Assembly (NCBI RefSeq): GCF_900156415.1
Contig: NZ_FTNM01000001.1
Coordinates: 434,001 to 498,000 of the forward strand
DNA from: Pontibacter lucknowensis
Lineage (GTDB): Bacteria; Bacteroidota; Bacteroidia; Cytophagales; Hymenobacteraceae
Length of the DNA: 64,000 nt
Reading direction: 5' to 3'
The notes beneath the pieces were generated by a model. That model searched no databases. It saw only the letters and a program-made list of their open reading frames with translations, and was not told the origin of the DNA. Positions 10,013 to 19,040 of the stretch are shown here, one piece after another. The position numbers and the translations under genes were made by a program. The stretch's first letter is position 1. Each line of letters starts with the position of its first letter.

Positions 10013-10591
10013 TTATTTCTGGAGGATCAAACGCTTCGTTTCTACCGTTTTATCGTTCACGAGCAGGCTGTAAAAATAAACACCGGCCGGGTATCCTGTC
10101 ATATCGAGAATGAACACATTGGAGTGCGTCACCGGCAACTCATGTGTTTCCATTACCTTACCAATCGTATTCGATATCTTCAGCTTATAGTTCTCGGCCA
10201 TACCTGCCTGCGACAGCGACACACGGGTGATACCACGTGAGGGGTTCGGGTAAGCGTTGATAGAAGGAGTCTGACGCTCCGGCGCTGGCATAAAAGCCAT
10301 GTAAGAGCTGATCACAAACTGTGAAGAACCAGCATAAGCCGTTTCAGTCAGGAATAATCCCCTGTTCTTGTTTGCAGTATAGTTCTTAACCCACGAAGCA
10401 GTCCTGGCATTTTCAGCACGCACATTCGCTTCAGCTTTCTTCTCAGGTATGGCTTTCCAGGCCGAGGCACCCCCGGTATTCACGGGCAACACGCCCGCCT
10501 CCTTCAAGCGACCGTCGGCCATTACACTGTATGCTGCTAAATGCGTTACCGCAAAAACAGCCATTATTATCATTTTTGTAAAAGTTCTCAT
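10013..10591 (-). CDS. Small secreted protein with T9SS type A sorting domain
   Basis: This 192-residue protein has an N-terminal signal peptide (MRTFTKMIIMAVFAVTHLAA), a middle part of about 90 residues without recognisable domains, and a C-terminal type IX secretion sorting domain of about 80 residues. That domain shows NAYPNPSRGITRVSLS, the LDMTGYPAGVYFYSL core and the final Lys-rich KRLILQK. The C-terminal domain directs cargo through the outer membrane, after which it is cleaved and the cargo is anchored or released. The cargo part is unusually short, so the protein may be a structural or adhesive piece. It is monocistronic with its own terminator. Confidence 0.85.
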   Translation of the reverse strand: MRTFTKMIIMAVFAVTHLAAYSVMADGRLKEAGVLPVNTGGASAWKAIPEKKAEANVRAENARTASWVKNYTANKNRGLFLTETAYAGSSQFVISSYMAFMPAPERQTPSINAYPNPSRGITRVSLSQAGMAENYKLKISNTIGKVMETHELPVTHSNVFILDMTGYPAGVYFYSLLVNDKTVETKRLILQK

Positions 10592-11379
10592 ATATCACAC
10601 CTCGCTTTTCTAAAGGTCCTGGCCACTAGCTGGCAGGATGTCAAAGATATACCAAAATATAGTAAATAGAAAAAATCTAATTAAAAATACAGCATACTAT
10701 AGAAAAAGCTATACCTCCGTTTTTCTCTGTTTTGGCTCTACACATTCAATATCAAGAACCATGCCTTACCATACTATTTGCACAACCATGACCCTACATC
10801 AGGGCCAGGGGTTGCATCCCATCCTGCTACTTAGTTTCCAAACGCCTTGTGTTAGGATGGGCTGAATTGAACAATAAACAATATCTGGCTTCATCATAAA
10901 CCCCGATAGCGATATTACAATTATGCTATATTAACCAATACATTTCGGTAATGCATTGCTTGATAATTGACGCCTAAATACCAACCTCACAAACTCAAAG
11001 TGAATCTATAACGATAAAAGGAATCTGATTGAACAATATGAATATATCTACAAAATGTGCAACTCAGCAACCACCATCCCGTTACATTAAAAACAAACAA
11101 TATTTTGGACTAATCCCCATGCCCAGCATGGCATTAACTAGCCCTATATTTTTAACAAAAATAGTTTGTGAAGACGCTACATGCGCCTTGGACCTGATTG
11201 AACAACTATACCTAACGGCACTGATTTAAAAAATAAAGTCGGTGAGAAATATGGCAGATTAAACTGAAAAAAACATTAAGAAATGGACCACTATTTTTAG
11301 TGAATGAGCTCAACCATCTCTGCTCAGATTAGTTAAATAAATATAAGGAAAGCTTAACCGAAGAGAGGACAAGACATGT
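10592..11379. other. AT-rich intergenic stretch with no convincing gene
   Basis: This 788-base stretch is clearly more AT-rich than its surroundings. It holds short open frames (for example 11029-11229, 66 codons) without family resemblance, signal peptide or typical codon use. It presumably contains the promoters of the T9SS cargo gene and of the yceI-like gene. I see no RNA gene, insertion sequence or repeat in it. Confidence 0.6.
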
Positions 11380-11973
11380 ATGAAAAAGCTACTCCTACTT
11401 GTATGCATCCTGTATGGGATAGTCCCACAGACACAAGCCCAGACAGGCACCTATAAAGGCATCGGCACTATCGTGTTTGAGGCTGGTGCACCACTTAGCC
11501 TGATCAAGGGCACATCAGAGTCCGCCAATGGCCTGATTGATCTTGAGACAGGCAAATTCAGATTTGACGTTCCCATCACTTCTTTCAGGTTTCTCAACTC
11601 CCTTATGCAGGAGCGCTTCAATGACAAGTACATGCAGAGCAGTCGCTACCAGAAAGCTACATTTGTAGGTAGAATTATAGATAAAGGCCCCATTTCAGCC
11701 AAGGGGGAGGCTAAAGTAACCGCTACAGGCACTCTGACCATCCACGGTGTTGCAAAGAAGAGAACCATCACCGGCACACTCGTTCAGAGCGGTAACACCT
11801 GGCAACTGCTGACCGACTTTCCGGTCAAACTAGCTGACCACCACATACAAGCGCCAAAGCTAAGCTCAGGCTATGGCGCCAGCACCATGAATGTTTCGCT
11901 CAAGATGCCCCTCTCGCCCACTACCCCTGATCCGCAGCAGATCGCAGCCGCTAAAAAGCTCAGCATCAAATAA
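11380..11973 (+). CDS. YceI-family periplasmic protein
   Basis: This 197-residue protein has a signal peptide (MKKLLLLVCILYGIVPQTQA) followed by a YceI-like lipocalin-fold domain: GLIDLETGKFRFDVPITSF, MQERFNDKYM, then the LTIHGVAKKRTITGTL strand pair. YceI proteins bind isoprenoid-like lipids in the periplasm; the ligand here is unknown. It stands alone and its last 8 bases overlap the tail of birA on the other strand, so both mRNAs share antisense 3' ends. Confidence 0.85.
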   Translation: MKKLLLLVCILYGIVPQTQAQTGTYKGIGTIVFEAGAPLSLIKGTSESANGLIDLETGKFRFDVPITSFRFLNSLMQERFNDKYMQSSRYQKATFVGRIIDKGPISAKGEAKVTATGTLTIHGVAKKRTITGTLVQSGNTWQLLTDFPVKLADHHIQAPKLSSGYGASTMNVSLKMPLSPTTPDPQQIAAAKKLSIK

Positions 11974-12715
11974 TGTAAGCGACTTCTTTGAAACCAAAGT
12001 AATGAAGTTCACCGTCGATCTGCAAGGCCAGACGACCATCCTCATCCACGCCCATGATCCGCCCCTGTACCTGCTCAGCACCAATTTGGTAGCCATGCTC
12101 CTCCTGATAGCGGTACAAAGCCTGCAGGTACTCATACTTCAACTTGTCTGTTCTTCCACTGCGAAGCTCCAGGTACCGTTTTTCGAGCAGCTCGAGCAGC
12201 CTGTTCACCAATCTTTTCACATCAAGTTGCGTACCTACCTCGGCTGCCAGCGAAGTGGCCGTGCTGATTCCGAAATGAAGCTGGTTTACGTTTAAACCAA
12301 TCCCGACAATACTGTGTTGTATGGATTGACTAGTAACTGTATTTTCAATCAGAATCCCGCCAAGCTTCCTGTCCTCAAAGTAAAGGTCGTTGGGCCACTT
12401 GACCCGGGCATGCCCCAGTCCCTGTTCGCGCAACAGGTCAAGCACTGCCAGCGATACAGCCATATTGAGGTAAAACTGGTGCCTGACAGCCAGAAAAACA
12501 GGTGACAGAATTACAGAAAGTGTGATATTTTTACCGGGAGCTGCCTCCCAGGTATTGCCCCGCTGACCGCGACCATGCGTCTGCTCGTCAGTAAGCACCA
12601 CACAGCCCTCTGTGGCTTCATTTTTGAGGAGTAGCTGCTGGGCCTCTGAGTTGGTGGATTTACAAACCGGCAGAAAAAACAGCTGCTGGCCCATAAACAG
12701 CGTATTAGGCAACAT
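11966..12715 (-). CDS. birA: Biotin--[acetyl-CoA-carboxylase] ligase
   Basis: This 249-residue ligase shows the BirA catalytic motifs: the biotinyl-AMP loop GRGQRGNTWEAAPGKN at about 48-63, KWPNDLY near 105, and GGILIE near 118. It activates biotin with ATP and attaches it to the carboxyl carrier protein BCCP. The N-terminal DNA-binding domain of E. coli BirA is absent, so it is a pure ligase and not a repressor. The start ATG is at 12715, 32 bases downstream of a perfect -7 box shared back to back with rsfS. Its stop overlaps yceI tail to tail. Confidence 0.92.
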   Translation of the reverse strand: MLPNTLFMGQQLFFLPVCKSTNSEAQQLLLKNEATEGCVVLTDEQTHGRGQRGNTWEAAPGKNITLSVILSPVFLAVRHQFYLNMAVSLAVLDLLREQGLGHARVKWPNDLYFEDRKLGGILIENTVTSQSIQHSIVGIGLNVNQLHFGISTATSLAAEVGTQLDVKRLVNRLLELLEKRYLELRSGRTDKLKYEYLQALYRYQEEHGYQIGAEQVQGRIMGVDEDGRLALQIDGELHYFGFKEVAYII

Positions 12716-12733
12716 AGATTAAACAGAATTTAG

Positions 12734-12741
12734 TACTTTTG
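12734..12741 (+). promoter_or_regulatory. -7 promoter box for rsfS
   Basis: TACTTTTG is a perfect match to the Bacteroidota primary sigma -7 consensus TAnnTTTG, 24 bases before the rsfS ATG. It interlocks with the oppositely directed birA box at 12747-12754. Confidence 0.6.
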
Positions 12742-12746
12742 TAAAT

Positions 12747-12754
12747 CAAATTTA
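12747..12754 (-). promoter_or_regulatory. -7 promoter box for birA
   Basis: On the minus strand TAAATTTG is a perfect TAnnTTTG box, about 32 bases before the birA ATG at 12715. Its predicted start site falls inside or next to the rsfS box, so the two promoters probably compete. Confidence 0.6.
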
Positions 12755-12764
12755 AGTAGTACAA

Positions 12765-13139
12765 ATGAAAGAAACCAAGGCTGAGGCCAATTCAGACATA
12801 TTGGCAGAGCTTGTAGTAAAAGGCATGCAGGAAAAGAAAGCAAGCGATATCGTCGTTCTTAACCTGAAGTCACTCAAAAATGCCGTATCTGATTACTTTG
12901 TAATCGCATCTGCTTCATCAGACACACAGCTGGACGCGATCGCATCGTCTATCGAAGAAGAAATATACAAAGCAACACGCCAGAACCCGTGGCAAAGTGA
13001 GGGGCGCACCAACAAAGAGTGGGTCCTGCTTGACTACGTGGACGTGGTAGTACATGTATTTTTGAAAGACAAACGCGAGTTTTACGCTTTAGAAGAGCTG
13101 TGGGGCGACGCAGGCATCCGCCGTATTGAAGATGCCTAA
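12765..13139 (+). CDS. rsfS: Ribosomal silencing factor RsfS
   Basis: This 124-residue protein is of normal length for the RsfS/Iojap family, with conserved VVLNLKSLKNAVSDYFVIAS, W in NPWQSEG, and EWVLLDYVDVVVHVF. RsfS binds protein L14 on the large subunit and blocks subunit joining under starvation. It is followed 71 bases later by ftsH in the same direction, an order seen in many Bacteroidota. A perfect -7 box lies upstream. Confidence 0.95.
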   Translation: MKETKAEANSDILAELVVKGMQEKKASDIVVLNLKSLKNAVSDYFVIASASSDTQLDAIASSIEEEIYKATRQNPWQSEGRTNKEWVLLDYVDVVVHVFLKDKREFYALEELWGDAGIRRIEDA

Positions 13140-13210
13140 GCTTAGCAGGGGCTCCCTAAAACAAAACCGGGCAGCTCTCTGTATTTCATGTATCCTGAAA
13201 CAACATATTC

Positions 13211-15346
13211 ATGGCTGAAAAGAATAATAAAGGAAATAACAATAAGAAGAAGAAGCCGATGATACCTCCAACCCCTCCACGGCCTACAATGCAGCTGTGG
13301 ATGCTGGCGGTACTAATCCTGCTTATTTTCGGACTCACCTGGCTCAACAAGAGCAACGCCTCTGTAGAAACTACGCAGCAGAACTTTGAGGAGATGCTGC
13401 TGAGCAACGATGTGAAGAAACTGACCATCGTGAACGGCAAAGTAGTAGAGGTATACCTGAAGGATGATGCCCTTCAGAACGAAAAGTACAGCCGTGAGCT
13501 GTCCAGTCGTGGCACCTTAGGCAGTATGGACCAGGGTCCGCATTACCACTTCACCATCATCACAGCAGAGTCTTTCAAGGAAGATTACGAGAAGCTGCAG
13601 GCTAACATCCCGCGCGAGAACCGTGTGCCTTATACCATTGAGACACGCACCGGCTTTGCTGACTTCTTCTTCCAATGGGGCTTCCTGATCCTGTTGCTGT
13701 TTGGTTTCTGGTTCCTGATGCGCCGTGTAACAGCGGGTGGCGCAGGTGGTCAGATCTTCAACATTGGCAAGTCCAAAGCTGCGCTGTTTGACGCGGAGAA
13801 CAAGGTAAAGATCACGTTCAAGGACGTGGCTGGCCTGGAAGAGGCAAAAGAAGAGATCCAGGAGATCGTGGAGTTCCTTAAGAATCCAAGCAAGTTCACG
13901 ATCCTGGGTGGTAAGATCCCGAAAGGTGCTCTACTTGTAGGCCCTCCAGGTACAGGTAAAACATTGCTTGCGAAGGCGGTGGCTGGTGAAGCCGACGTGC
14001 CTTTCTTCTCGCTGTCAGGTTCTGACTTTGTGGAGATGTTCGTAGGTGTGGGTGCAGCCCGTGTGCGTGACCTGTTCAAGCAGGCCAAAGCCAAAGCACC
14101 TTGTATCATCTTCATTGACGAGATTGACGCGATTGGTCGTCACCGTAGCCGTGGCGCTACACCGGGTGGCAACGACGAACGTGAGAATACACTGAACTCC
14201 CTGCTGGTTGAGATGGATGGCTTCGCGACTGACTCAGGTGTAATCATCCTGGCAGCAACCAACCGCCCTGACACCCTGGATTCGGCCCTGCTTCGTCCCG
14301 GACGTTTTGACCGTCAGATCAGCATCGACAAGCCGGATATCAACGGCCGTACCGAGATCTTTGACGTGCACTTGAAGCCGCTTACCCTGTCTGCTGATGT
14401 AGATGCCCGTAAGCTGGCTGCTCAGACGCCAGGTTTTGCCGGTGCCGAAATTGCCAACGTGTGTAATGAGGCTGCCTTGATCGCTGCCCGTCGCAACAAA
14501 AAAGCAGTTGACCAGGCAGATTTCAACGACGCCATTGACCGTGTGATCGGTGGTTTGGAGAAGAAGAACAAAATCATCTCTCCTGAGGAGAAGAAGATTG
14601 TTGCCTATCACGAAGCGGGTCACGCGATTGCAGGCTGGTTCCTGGAGCACGCCGATCCGTTGGTAAAAGTGAGTATTGTTCCACGTGGTGTAGCTGCACT
14701 GGGTTATGCGCAGTACTTACCAAAAGAGCAATTCTTGTACACGACTGAGCAGCTCATCGACGAGATGTGCATGGCCCTGGGTGGACGTGCCGCGGAAGAG
14801 CTGGTATTTGGCAAGATCTCGACAGGGGCTTTAAGTGACCTGGAGCGTATCACCAAGATGGCTTACAGCATCGTGACGATGTATGGCATGAACAGTAAGA
14901 TCGGTAACGTTTCTTTCTACGATTCGAAGCAGACAGATATGGCCTTCAACAAACCATACTCTGAAGCTACTGCCGAAACCATTGACAACGAAGTACGCAA
15001 TATCATCGAGTCGGCTTATATCCGCACCAAGCAATTGCTGACGGACAAGGCACGAGAACTGGAGATAGTAGCGCAGGAGCTGTTGCAGAAAGAGATCCTG
15101 TTCCAGAGCGATCTGGAGCGACTGGTTGGCAAGCGTCCTTTTGATGCGCTGACTACCTACCAGGCACACACGGCCGGTACCGATCGTAGCAAGACGAAGA
15201 GCGAAGTGAACCAGGAGCAGCATCCAATCGAAGTGGGACAGACGGAGCACCCTGAGCAGAACGGACAGGGAAGTGTACCCGGAACCCCGATCCAGAACGA
15301 TGCTTCTTCTGACCCGAACGACAACATCAATTCCAGAACAGCTTGA
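13211..15346 (+). CDS. ftsH: ATP-dependent zinc metalloprotease FtsH
   Basis: This 711-residue membrane AAA+ protease has TM1 at about 28-45, a periplasmic domain to about 150, and TM2 at about 154-171. Walker A GPPGTGKT is at 244-251, Walker [11 protein letters not shown] near 298-307, and the second region of homology [20 protein letters not shown] near 348-367. The zinc motif HEAGH is at 467-471, with the third ligand region [10 protein letters not shown] further on. It degrades unfolded membrane proteins and short-lived cytosolic proteins. The N-terminus is Lys/Asn-rich and the last 60 residues are polar and probably disordered. Codon use looks strongly biased, and the window-wide GGTATA word occurs only in the first third. 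Confidence 0.97.
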   Translation: MAEKNNKGNNNKKKKPMIPPTPPRPTMQLWMLAVLILLIFGLTWLNKSNASVETTQQNFEEMLLSNDVKKLTIVNGKVVEVYLKDDALQNEKYSRELSSRGTLGSMDQGPHYHFTIITAESFKEDYEKLQANIPRENRVPYTIETRTGFADFFFQWGFLILLLFGFWFLMRRVTAGGAGGQIFNIGKSKAALFDAENKVKITFKDVAGLEEAKEEIQEIVEFLKNPSKFTILGGKIPKGALLVGPPGTGKTLLAKAVAGEADVPFFSLSGSDFVEMFVGVGAARVRDLFKQAKAKAPCIIFIDEIDAIGRHRSRGATPGGNDERENTLNSLLVEMDGFATDSGVIILAATNRPDTLDSALLRPGRFDRQISIDKPDINGRTEIFDVHLKPLTLSADVDARKLAAQTPGFAGAEIANVCNEAALIAARRNKKAVDQADFNDAIDRVIGGLEKKNKIISPEEKKIVAYHEAGHAIAGWFLEHADPLVKVSIVPRGVAALGYAQYLPKEQFLYTTEQLIDEMCMALGGRAAEELVFGKISTGALSDLERITKMAYSIVTMYGMNSKIGNVSFYDSKQTDMAFNKPYSEATAETIDNEVRNIIESAYIRTKQLLTDKARELEIVAQELLQKEILFQSDLERLVGKRPFDALTTYQAHTAGTDRSKTKSEVNQEQHPIEVGQTEHPEQNGQGSVPGTPIQNDASSDPNDNINSRTA

Positions 15347-15356
15347 TAACACAGGC

Positions 15357-16007
15357 ATGTACGAAGCAAAATCGAAAGAAATTGTATTGAGAAGAGTAAG
15401 AGAGGCGCTGGCTAAGTCGGCGCCTTTTCTGCCTCCTACCCCAGACTTCAGCTCACCGCTGCACCAGCCACTGGCAGAAGACCACTCCATTGCCTTCGCG
15501 CAGGCTTTCATTGTAAACAGTGGCCTTTTTGTATACTGCGAGGACGAGGAGGACTTTTTCGATCAGCTTTTCAATTTGAAAAGAGAACAGCAGATCGAGT
15601 ACCTGCACGTTTGGGAGCCTAATCTACAGAACATCCTTTACCAGGCAGGTATAGATTTTACTTCGACCGAAGAGGATTTTATACAAAAAGCCCAGGCCAG
15701 CCTGACCACCTGTGAGGCATTGATTACCCGCACAGGTAGCATCCTGGTGAGTTCAGGTAATGCCGGTGGCAGACGCCTGAGCATATACCCGGAAACGCAC
15801 ATGGTAGTGGCCAAGGCCAGCCAGCTGGTGCCCGACATAAAAGACGGCCTGCAGCGGGTACGCGACAAGTATAAGGAGAACTTCCCTTCGATGGTATCGC
15901 TGGTGAGTGGCCCGAGCCGCACCGCCGATATCGAAAAAACATTGGTAATGGGTGCACACGGCCCAAAACAGCTCGTACTTTTCCTGATAGATGACCTTCC
16001 GCATTGA
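15357..16007 (+). CDS. LUD-domain protein (LutC/YkgG-like)
   Basis: From the ATG at 15357 (MYEAKSKEIVLRRVREALAK) the protein has about 216 residues, the normal size for a single LUD domain. It shows the ITRTGSILVSSG strand and the conserved GPSRTADIE near the end, as in LutC, a subunit involved in lactate utilisation. No lutA or lutB is adjacent, so lactate oxidation cannot be assumed. An upstream ATG at 15273 lies inside ftsH and is less likely. It begins 11 bases after ftsH and overlaps lpxH by 17 bases, suggesting one transcript. Confidence 0.82.
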   Translation: MYEAKSKEIVLRRVREALAKSAPFLPPTPDFSSPLHQPLAEDHSIAFAQAFIVNSGLFVYCEDEEDFFDQLFNLKREQQIEYLHVWEPNLQNILYQAGIDFTSTEEDFIQKAQASLTTCEALITRTGSILVSSGNAGGRRLSIYPETHMVVAKASQLVPDIKDGLQRVRDKYKENFPSMVSLVSGPSRTADIEKTLVMGAHGPKQLVLFLIDDLPH

Positions 16008-16761
16008 CGAACTGGCTCCCGGCCAGAAAGTATATTTCGCCTCTGATTTTCACCTGGGTGTGCCCGACGCCAAGCGTAGTCGCGACCGCGAGAAAAAGAT
16101 CGTGCGCTGGCTCGACTCTGTAAAGCACGACGCCGCGGCTATCCTGCTACTAGGCGATATATTTGACTTCTGGTTTGAGTACCGCCATGCTATACCGAAG
16201 GGTTTTATCAGGCTACAAGGCAAACTGGCCGAACTGACTGATGCAGGTATACCAGTGCTTTTTTTCACGGGGAACCACGACATGTGGATGTTCGACTACT
16301 TTCCGGAAGAGCTCAACATTCCCATCATCCGGGAGCCTATTTCAACTAATTTAGGCGGACATAAATTCTACATCGGGCACGGCGACGGACTTGGTCCGGG
16401 CGATCATACTTACAAAGTGCTCAAGAAAGTGTTCAATAACAAGGCCTGTCAGTGGATGTTTGCCCGGCTGCATCCCAACGCAGGTATAGGCATCGCCAAC
16501 ATGTGGTCACGCAGGAGTCGCATCAGCAATACCAAGGACGACGAAAAGTTTTTTGGAGAAGATGAATGGCTGGTGCAATACTGCAAAGAAGTCGAAAATA
16601 AGCAGCATCACGACTTTTACGTATTCGGTCACCGCCACCTGCCACTCGACATGCCTATCAACGGCGGCAGCAGGTATGTAAACCTGGGAGAATGGGTCAA
16701 TTTTTGCTCTTACGGCGTATATGACGGCAAAGACCTTAAACTCGAGTATTTTGAAAAATAG
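15991..16761 (+). CDS. lpxH: UDP-2,3-diacylglucosamine diphosphatase-like metallophosphoesterase
   Basis: This 256-residue protein has the calcineurin-like metal motifs in order: ASDFHLG at 17-23, LLGDIFDFW near 53, FTGNHDMW near 91, and YVFGHRHLP near 208. Together with its size these fit LpxH, which cleaves UDP-diacylglucosamine to lipid X in lipid A synthesis at the inner membrane. Related Bacteroidota phosphoesterases of unknown substrate exist, so LpxH is likely but not certain. It overlaps the LUD gene upstream (17 bases) and the propeller-like gene downstream (up to 41 bases). Confidence 0.82.
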   Translation: MTFRIDELAPGQKVYFASDFHLGVPDAKRSRDREKKIVRWLDSVKHDAAAILLLGDIFDFWFEYRHAIPKGFIRLQGKLAELTDAGIPVLFFTGNHDMWMFDYFPEELNIPIIREPISTNLGGHKFYIGHGDGLGPGDHTYKVLKKVFNNKACQWMFARLHPNAGIGIANMWSRRSRISNTKDDEKFFGEDEWLVQYCKEVENKQHHDFYVFGHRHLPLDMPINGGSRYVNLGEWVNFCSYGVYDGKDLKLEYFEK

Positions 16762-17590
16762 GCTATACCTGAGCGCAACGCTATACCTGCTTTTGGCAGT
16801 ACTGGCTATACCTGTACTGGCACAGCAGCCAGACTCATCCGTTATGCTCAACTTTAGCCACAGCCTTGCCATCTCCTCGCCCGCTACCGTGTCAGTTGAC
16901 CGCAATGGCAGCGTATACCTGATGGACACCGGCCGCAGCCTGTTCATGCTCGACTCCACCGGCAAGCCGGTCAATACCTTTTCGCCACCGAGCCGCGGAC
17001 GCATCACCGCTGTGGAAGCCTGGAACCCGATGAAGGTTTTTCTTTTTTACGAAGATCGCCAGGAGCTGATGCTGCTCGACCGCTTTATGCGCCCTATTGC
17101 TAACACCCGCCTGACAGACTTAGGCTATATGGGAAATGTGCAGGCAGCCACCCTTACCTCCGATGACAGTTTCTGGCTCTTCAACGAGTCAGACTTTACG
17201 CTCAGCAAACTGGACCTGCGCTACCAGAAGCCCATCATCGAAACCCCGCTTGACCTGATCCTGGACAAGGCCCGCTTTGATGTGCGCTTCATCCGGGAGT
17301 ACCAGAACATGGTATACCTGCTCGACTACAACGGCGGTGTGTATGTGTTCGACAACCTGGGGAATTACAAAAAGAAACTGCCTTTTACGGGTGTTTCCTA
17401 CATTGCCTTCAAAGGCAACGAGCTATACTTCGTAAAAGACAAGGCTCTGCACTTTTTCGACCTTTACAAAATGCAGGAGCGGATGCTGTCTCTTCCCGAA
17501 GGCAAGAATTATCTCTCTGCCTTGATCAGTGACAACACGCTATACCTGTTCACCAAAGAGCAGGCTGATGTGTACCGCATAAGTCGTTAA
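16721..17590 (+). CDS. Secreted propeller-like protein of unknown function
   Basis: The frame gives a 289-residue exported protein. After the signal peptide (LYLLLAVLAIPVLAQQ) come repeated units of about 40 residues such as VSVDRNGSVYLMDTGRSLFM, VYLLDYNGGVYVFDNLG and LYLFTKEQADVYRISR. These look like NHL/PQQ-type beta-propeller blades. I do not recognise a specific family. The ATG at 16721 gives a 36-residue leader. A TTG at 16751 gives the classical leader MKNRLYLSATLYLLLAVLAI and a shorter overlap with lpxH, and may be the true start. The leader DNA holds three identical copies of GCTATACCTG. Its end overlaps the SMR gene by 4 bases. Confidence 0.72.
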   Translation: MTAKTLNSSILKNRLYLSATLYLLLAVLAIPVLAQQPDSSVMLNFSHSLAISSPATVSVDRNGSVYLMDTGRSLFMLDSTGKPVNTFSPPSRGRITAVEAWNPMKVFLFYEDRQELMLLDRFMRPIANTRLTDLGYMGNVQAATLTSDDSFWLFNESDFTLSKLDLRYQKPIIETPLDLILDKARFDVRFIREYQNMVYLLDYNGGVYVFDNLGNYKKKLPFTGVSYIAFKGNELYFVKDKALHFFDLYKMQERMLSLPEGKNYLSALISDNTLYLFTKEQADVYRISR

Positions 17591-17916
17591 TTGCTCTCAG
17601 CAAAGTACTTTAGCCCCACCACACCGGCAACGATCATCAACAGGCACAGAATCCGCATCAGGTCTTTGGGCTCGTTCAGGAAAAACATACCTAAAATGGC
17701 CGTTCCTGCCGCACCTATACCTGTCCAGATGGCATAAGCCGTACCGAGCGGCAGCGTTTTCATGGCCTGCGCCAGTAGCACAAAGCTCAGGATCATGACG
17801 ATGACCGTCACAACGCTCACCATGGGCTTCGTGAAGCCTTCACTATACTTTAAGCCAAAGGCCCATCCAATTTCGCATATACCAGCCAGAATCAGGTAAA
17901 ACCAAGCAGTACTCAT
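17587..17916 (-). CDS. sugE: SMR family exporter, SugE/Gdx type
   Basis: This 109-residue protein has four membrane helices. The first contains the invariant Glu (LAGICEIGWAFGLKYSEGF), followed by LPLGTAYAIWTGIGAAG, a combination typical of SugE/Gdx rather than EmrE. Members of this subtype export guanidinium in exchange for protons as antiparallel dimers. I looked for a guanidine riboswitch in the 83 bases upstream and saw none. It converges with the propeller gene (4-base overlap). Confidence 0.88.
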   Translation of the reverse strand: MSTAWFYLILAGICEIGWAFGLKYSEGFTKPMVSVVTVIVMILSFVLLAQAMKTLPLGTAYAIWTGIGAAGTAILGMFFLNEPKDLMRILCLLMIVAGVVGLKYFAESN

Positions 17917-17999
17917 ATCGTTTTGTTTTGAAAGGGCTTTGCCCCCCTATCAGTGAAAAATCAGATGCAAATTAGCCAGATTAAAGGGGATAGCCATAC

Positions 18000-18878
18000 C
18001 TATTGCAGAGACAGCAGCATCTCGTGCTGTGTAAGGAAGCGCTTGAGATGAATCCGTTCCAAGAAAGCAGCCAGGGTGGAGCAGGATTTGTCTACGTTTA
18101 GAAACAAAAGCGCTGGCGCTATAGTCCGCTTCACCGTTTCTCTCACAAGAGCCTTCGCTATTCCTTGATCGCGGTAGCCCTGCTGCACTGCCAGTTGGGC
18201 AATAGCACCTGTGCGGGGGAAGAAAGCCACATAACCTATTAGCAGTTCTTCTGAATAAGCTTCTATCACCAGTTTTTCATCAGGACTTCTGCGGAAAGCC
18301 TCCATGGTATTTTGCCAGCTTGGTCTGCTTTCATATAGTGCAGTATAGGCTCTCCAGTTTGGCTTCGCTGCTTGTTTTAACTCAACAACAGGCATTGGCT
18401 CTTCGCTTGAAAGCAACAACTCACCTACAGGTCTTCGAAAACAGTCCAGCGCACGGGTTACTCCAAAACCAATGGACTGATATACCTTAAAAGCAGCTGT
18501 ATTCCCGTCAATCACTTCCAGCAGGCACTGCTCTATGCCACTTTCGCGCAGCTTGGGAAATAGAAAATCATAAAGCTGTTTTGTTAGCTGATGCCCCCGG
18601 TGCGCAGGTATAACGCCCGTGCCCGCATTGTAGGCGGTTGGTTTGCCCTGCCACTCTCCCAGTCCCGTCAGTATAAAGCCCACCAGTTGTTCACCATAGA
18701 AAGCCCCTACGCAGAAGGTTGCTTCTATACCTTCCCGTTTAAACTTCATGACAAACTCTTTGCGTGTTATTTTGATCGGCACAATATAATCGGCAAAGGC
18801 CGCCACAAACGTGTCGTACAGCATCGGAATATCCTGCTCACGCAGAAACGAGAAGGTATAGCGATCAAACATCTCCAT
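18000..18878 (-). CDS. GNAT acetyltransferase, two tandem GNAT domains
   Basis: From the ATG at 18878 (MEMFDRYTFSFLREQDIPML) the protein has about 292 residues. The first GNAT domain (about 5-150) has TGVIPAHRGHQLTKQLYDFL, the acetyl-CoA pyrophosphate loop. The second (about 165-290) has QLAVQQGYRDQGIAKALVRE. Such double GNAT proteins acetylate amines or protein N-termini; the substrate is unknown. A longer frame to 18959 adds 27 residues without family resemblance. It is divergent from the zinc dehydrogenase gene. Confidence 0.8.
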   Translation of the reverse strand: MEMFDRYTFSFLREQDIPMLYDTFVAAFADYIVPIKITRKEFVMKFKREGIEATFCVGAFYGEQLVGFILTGLGEWQGKPTAYNAGTGVIPAHRGHQLTKQLYDFLFPKLRESGIEQCLLEVIDGNTAAFKVYQSIGFGVTRALDCFRRPVGELLLSSEEPMPVVELKQAAKPNWRAYTALYESRPSWQNTMEAFRRSPDEKLVIEAYSEELLIGYVAFFPRTGAIAQLAVQQGYRDQGIAKALVRETVKRTIAPALLFLNVDKSCSTLAAFLERIHLKRFLTQHEMLLSLQ

Positions 18879-19040
18879 TTTTTCACCTAAGATACAACTT
18901 GCAAGACTATACGGCATACGCATCAGATGGGTAGCTGACTTATACCTGCAAAAACCCACTGCAACAGCTAACCGTTAAACTTGAGTACTGTAAAGTACAA
19001 ACGGCTACACAACACTTGTAACACATTTACTAAATAAACT

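Noticed and set aside
11029..11229. 66-codon frame in the AT-rich gap
   Set aside because: No domain, no promoter box, composition like the surrounding non-coding DNA. It cannot be supported as a gene.
17917..17999. Guanidine riboswitch upstream of the SugE-type gene
   Set aside because: I see no paired ACGR loops or ykkC-like conserved core in the leader.
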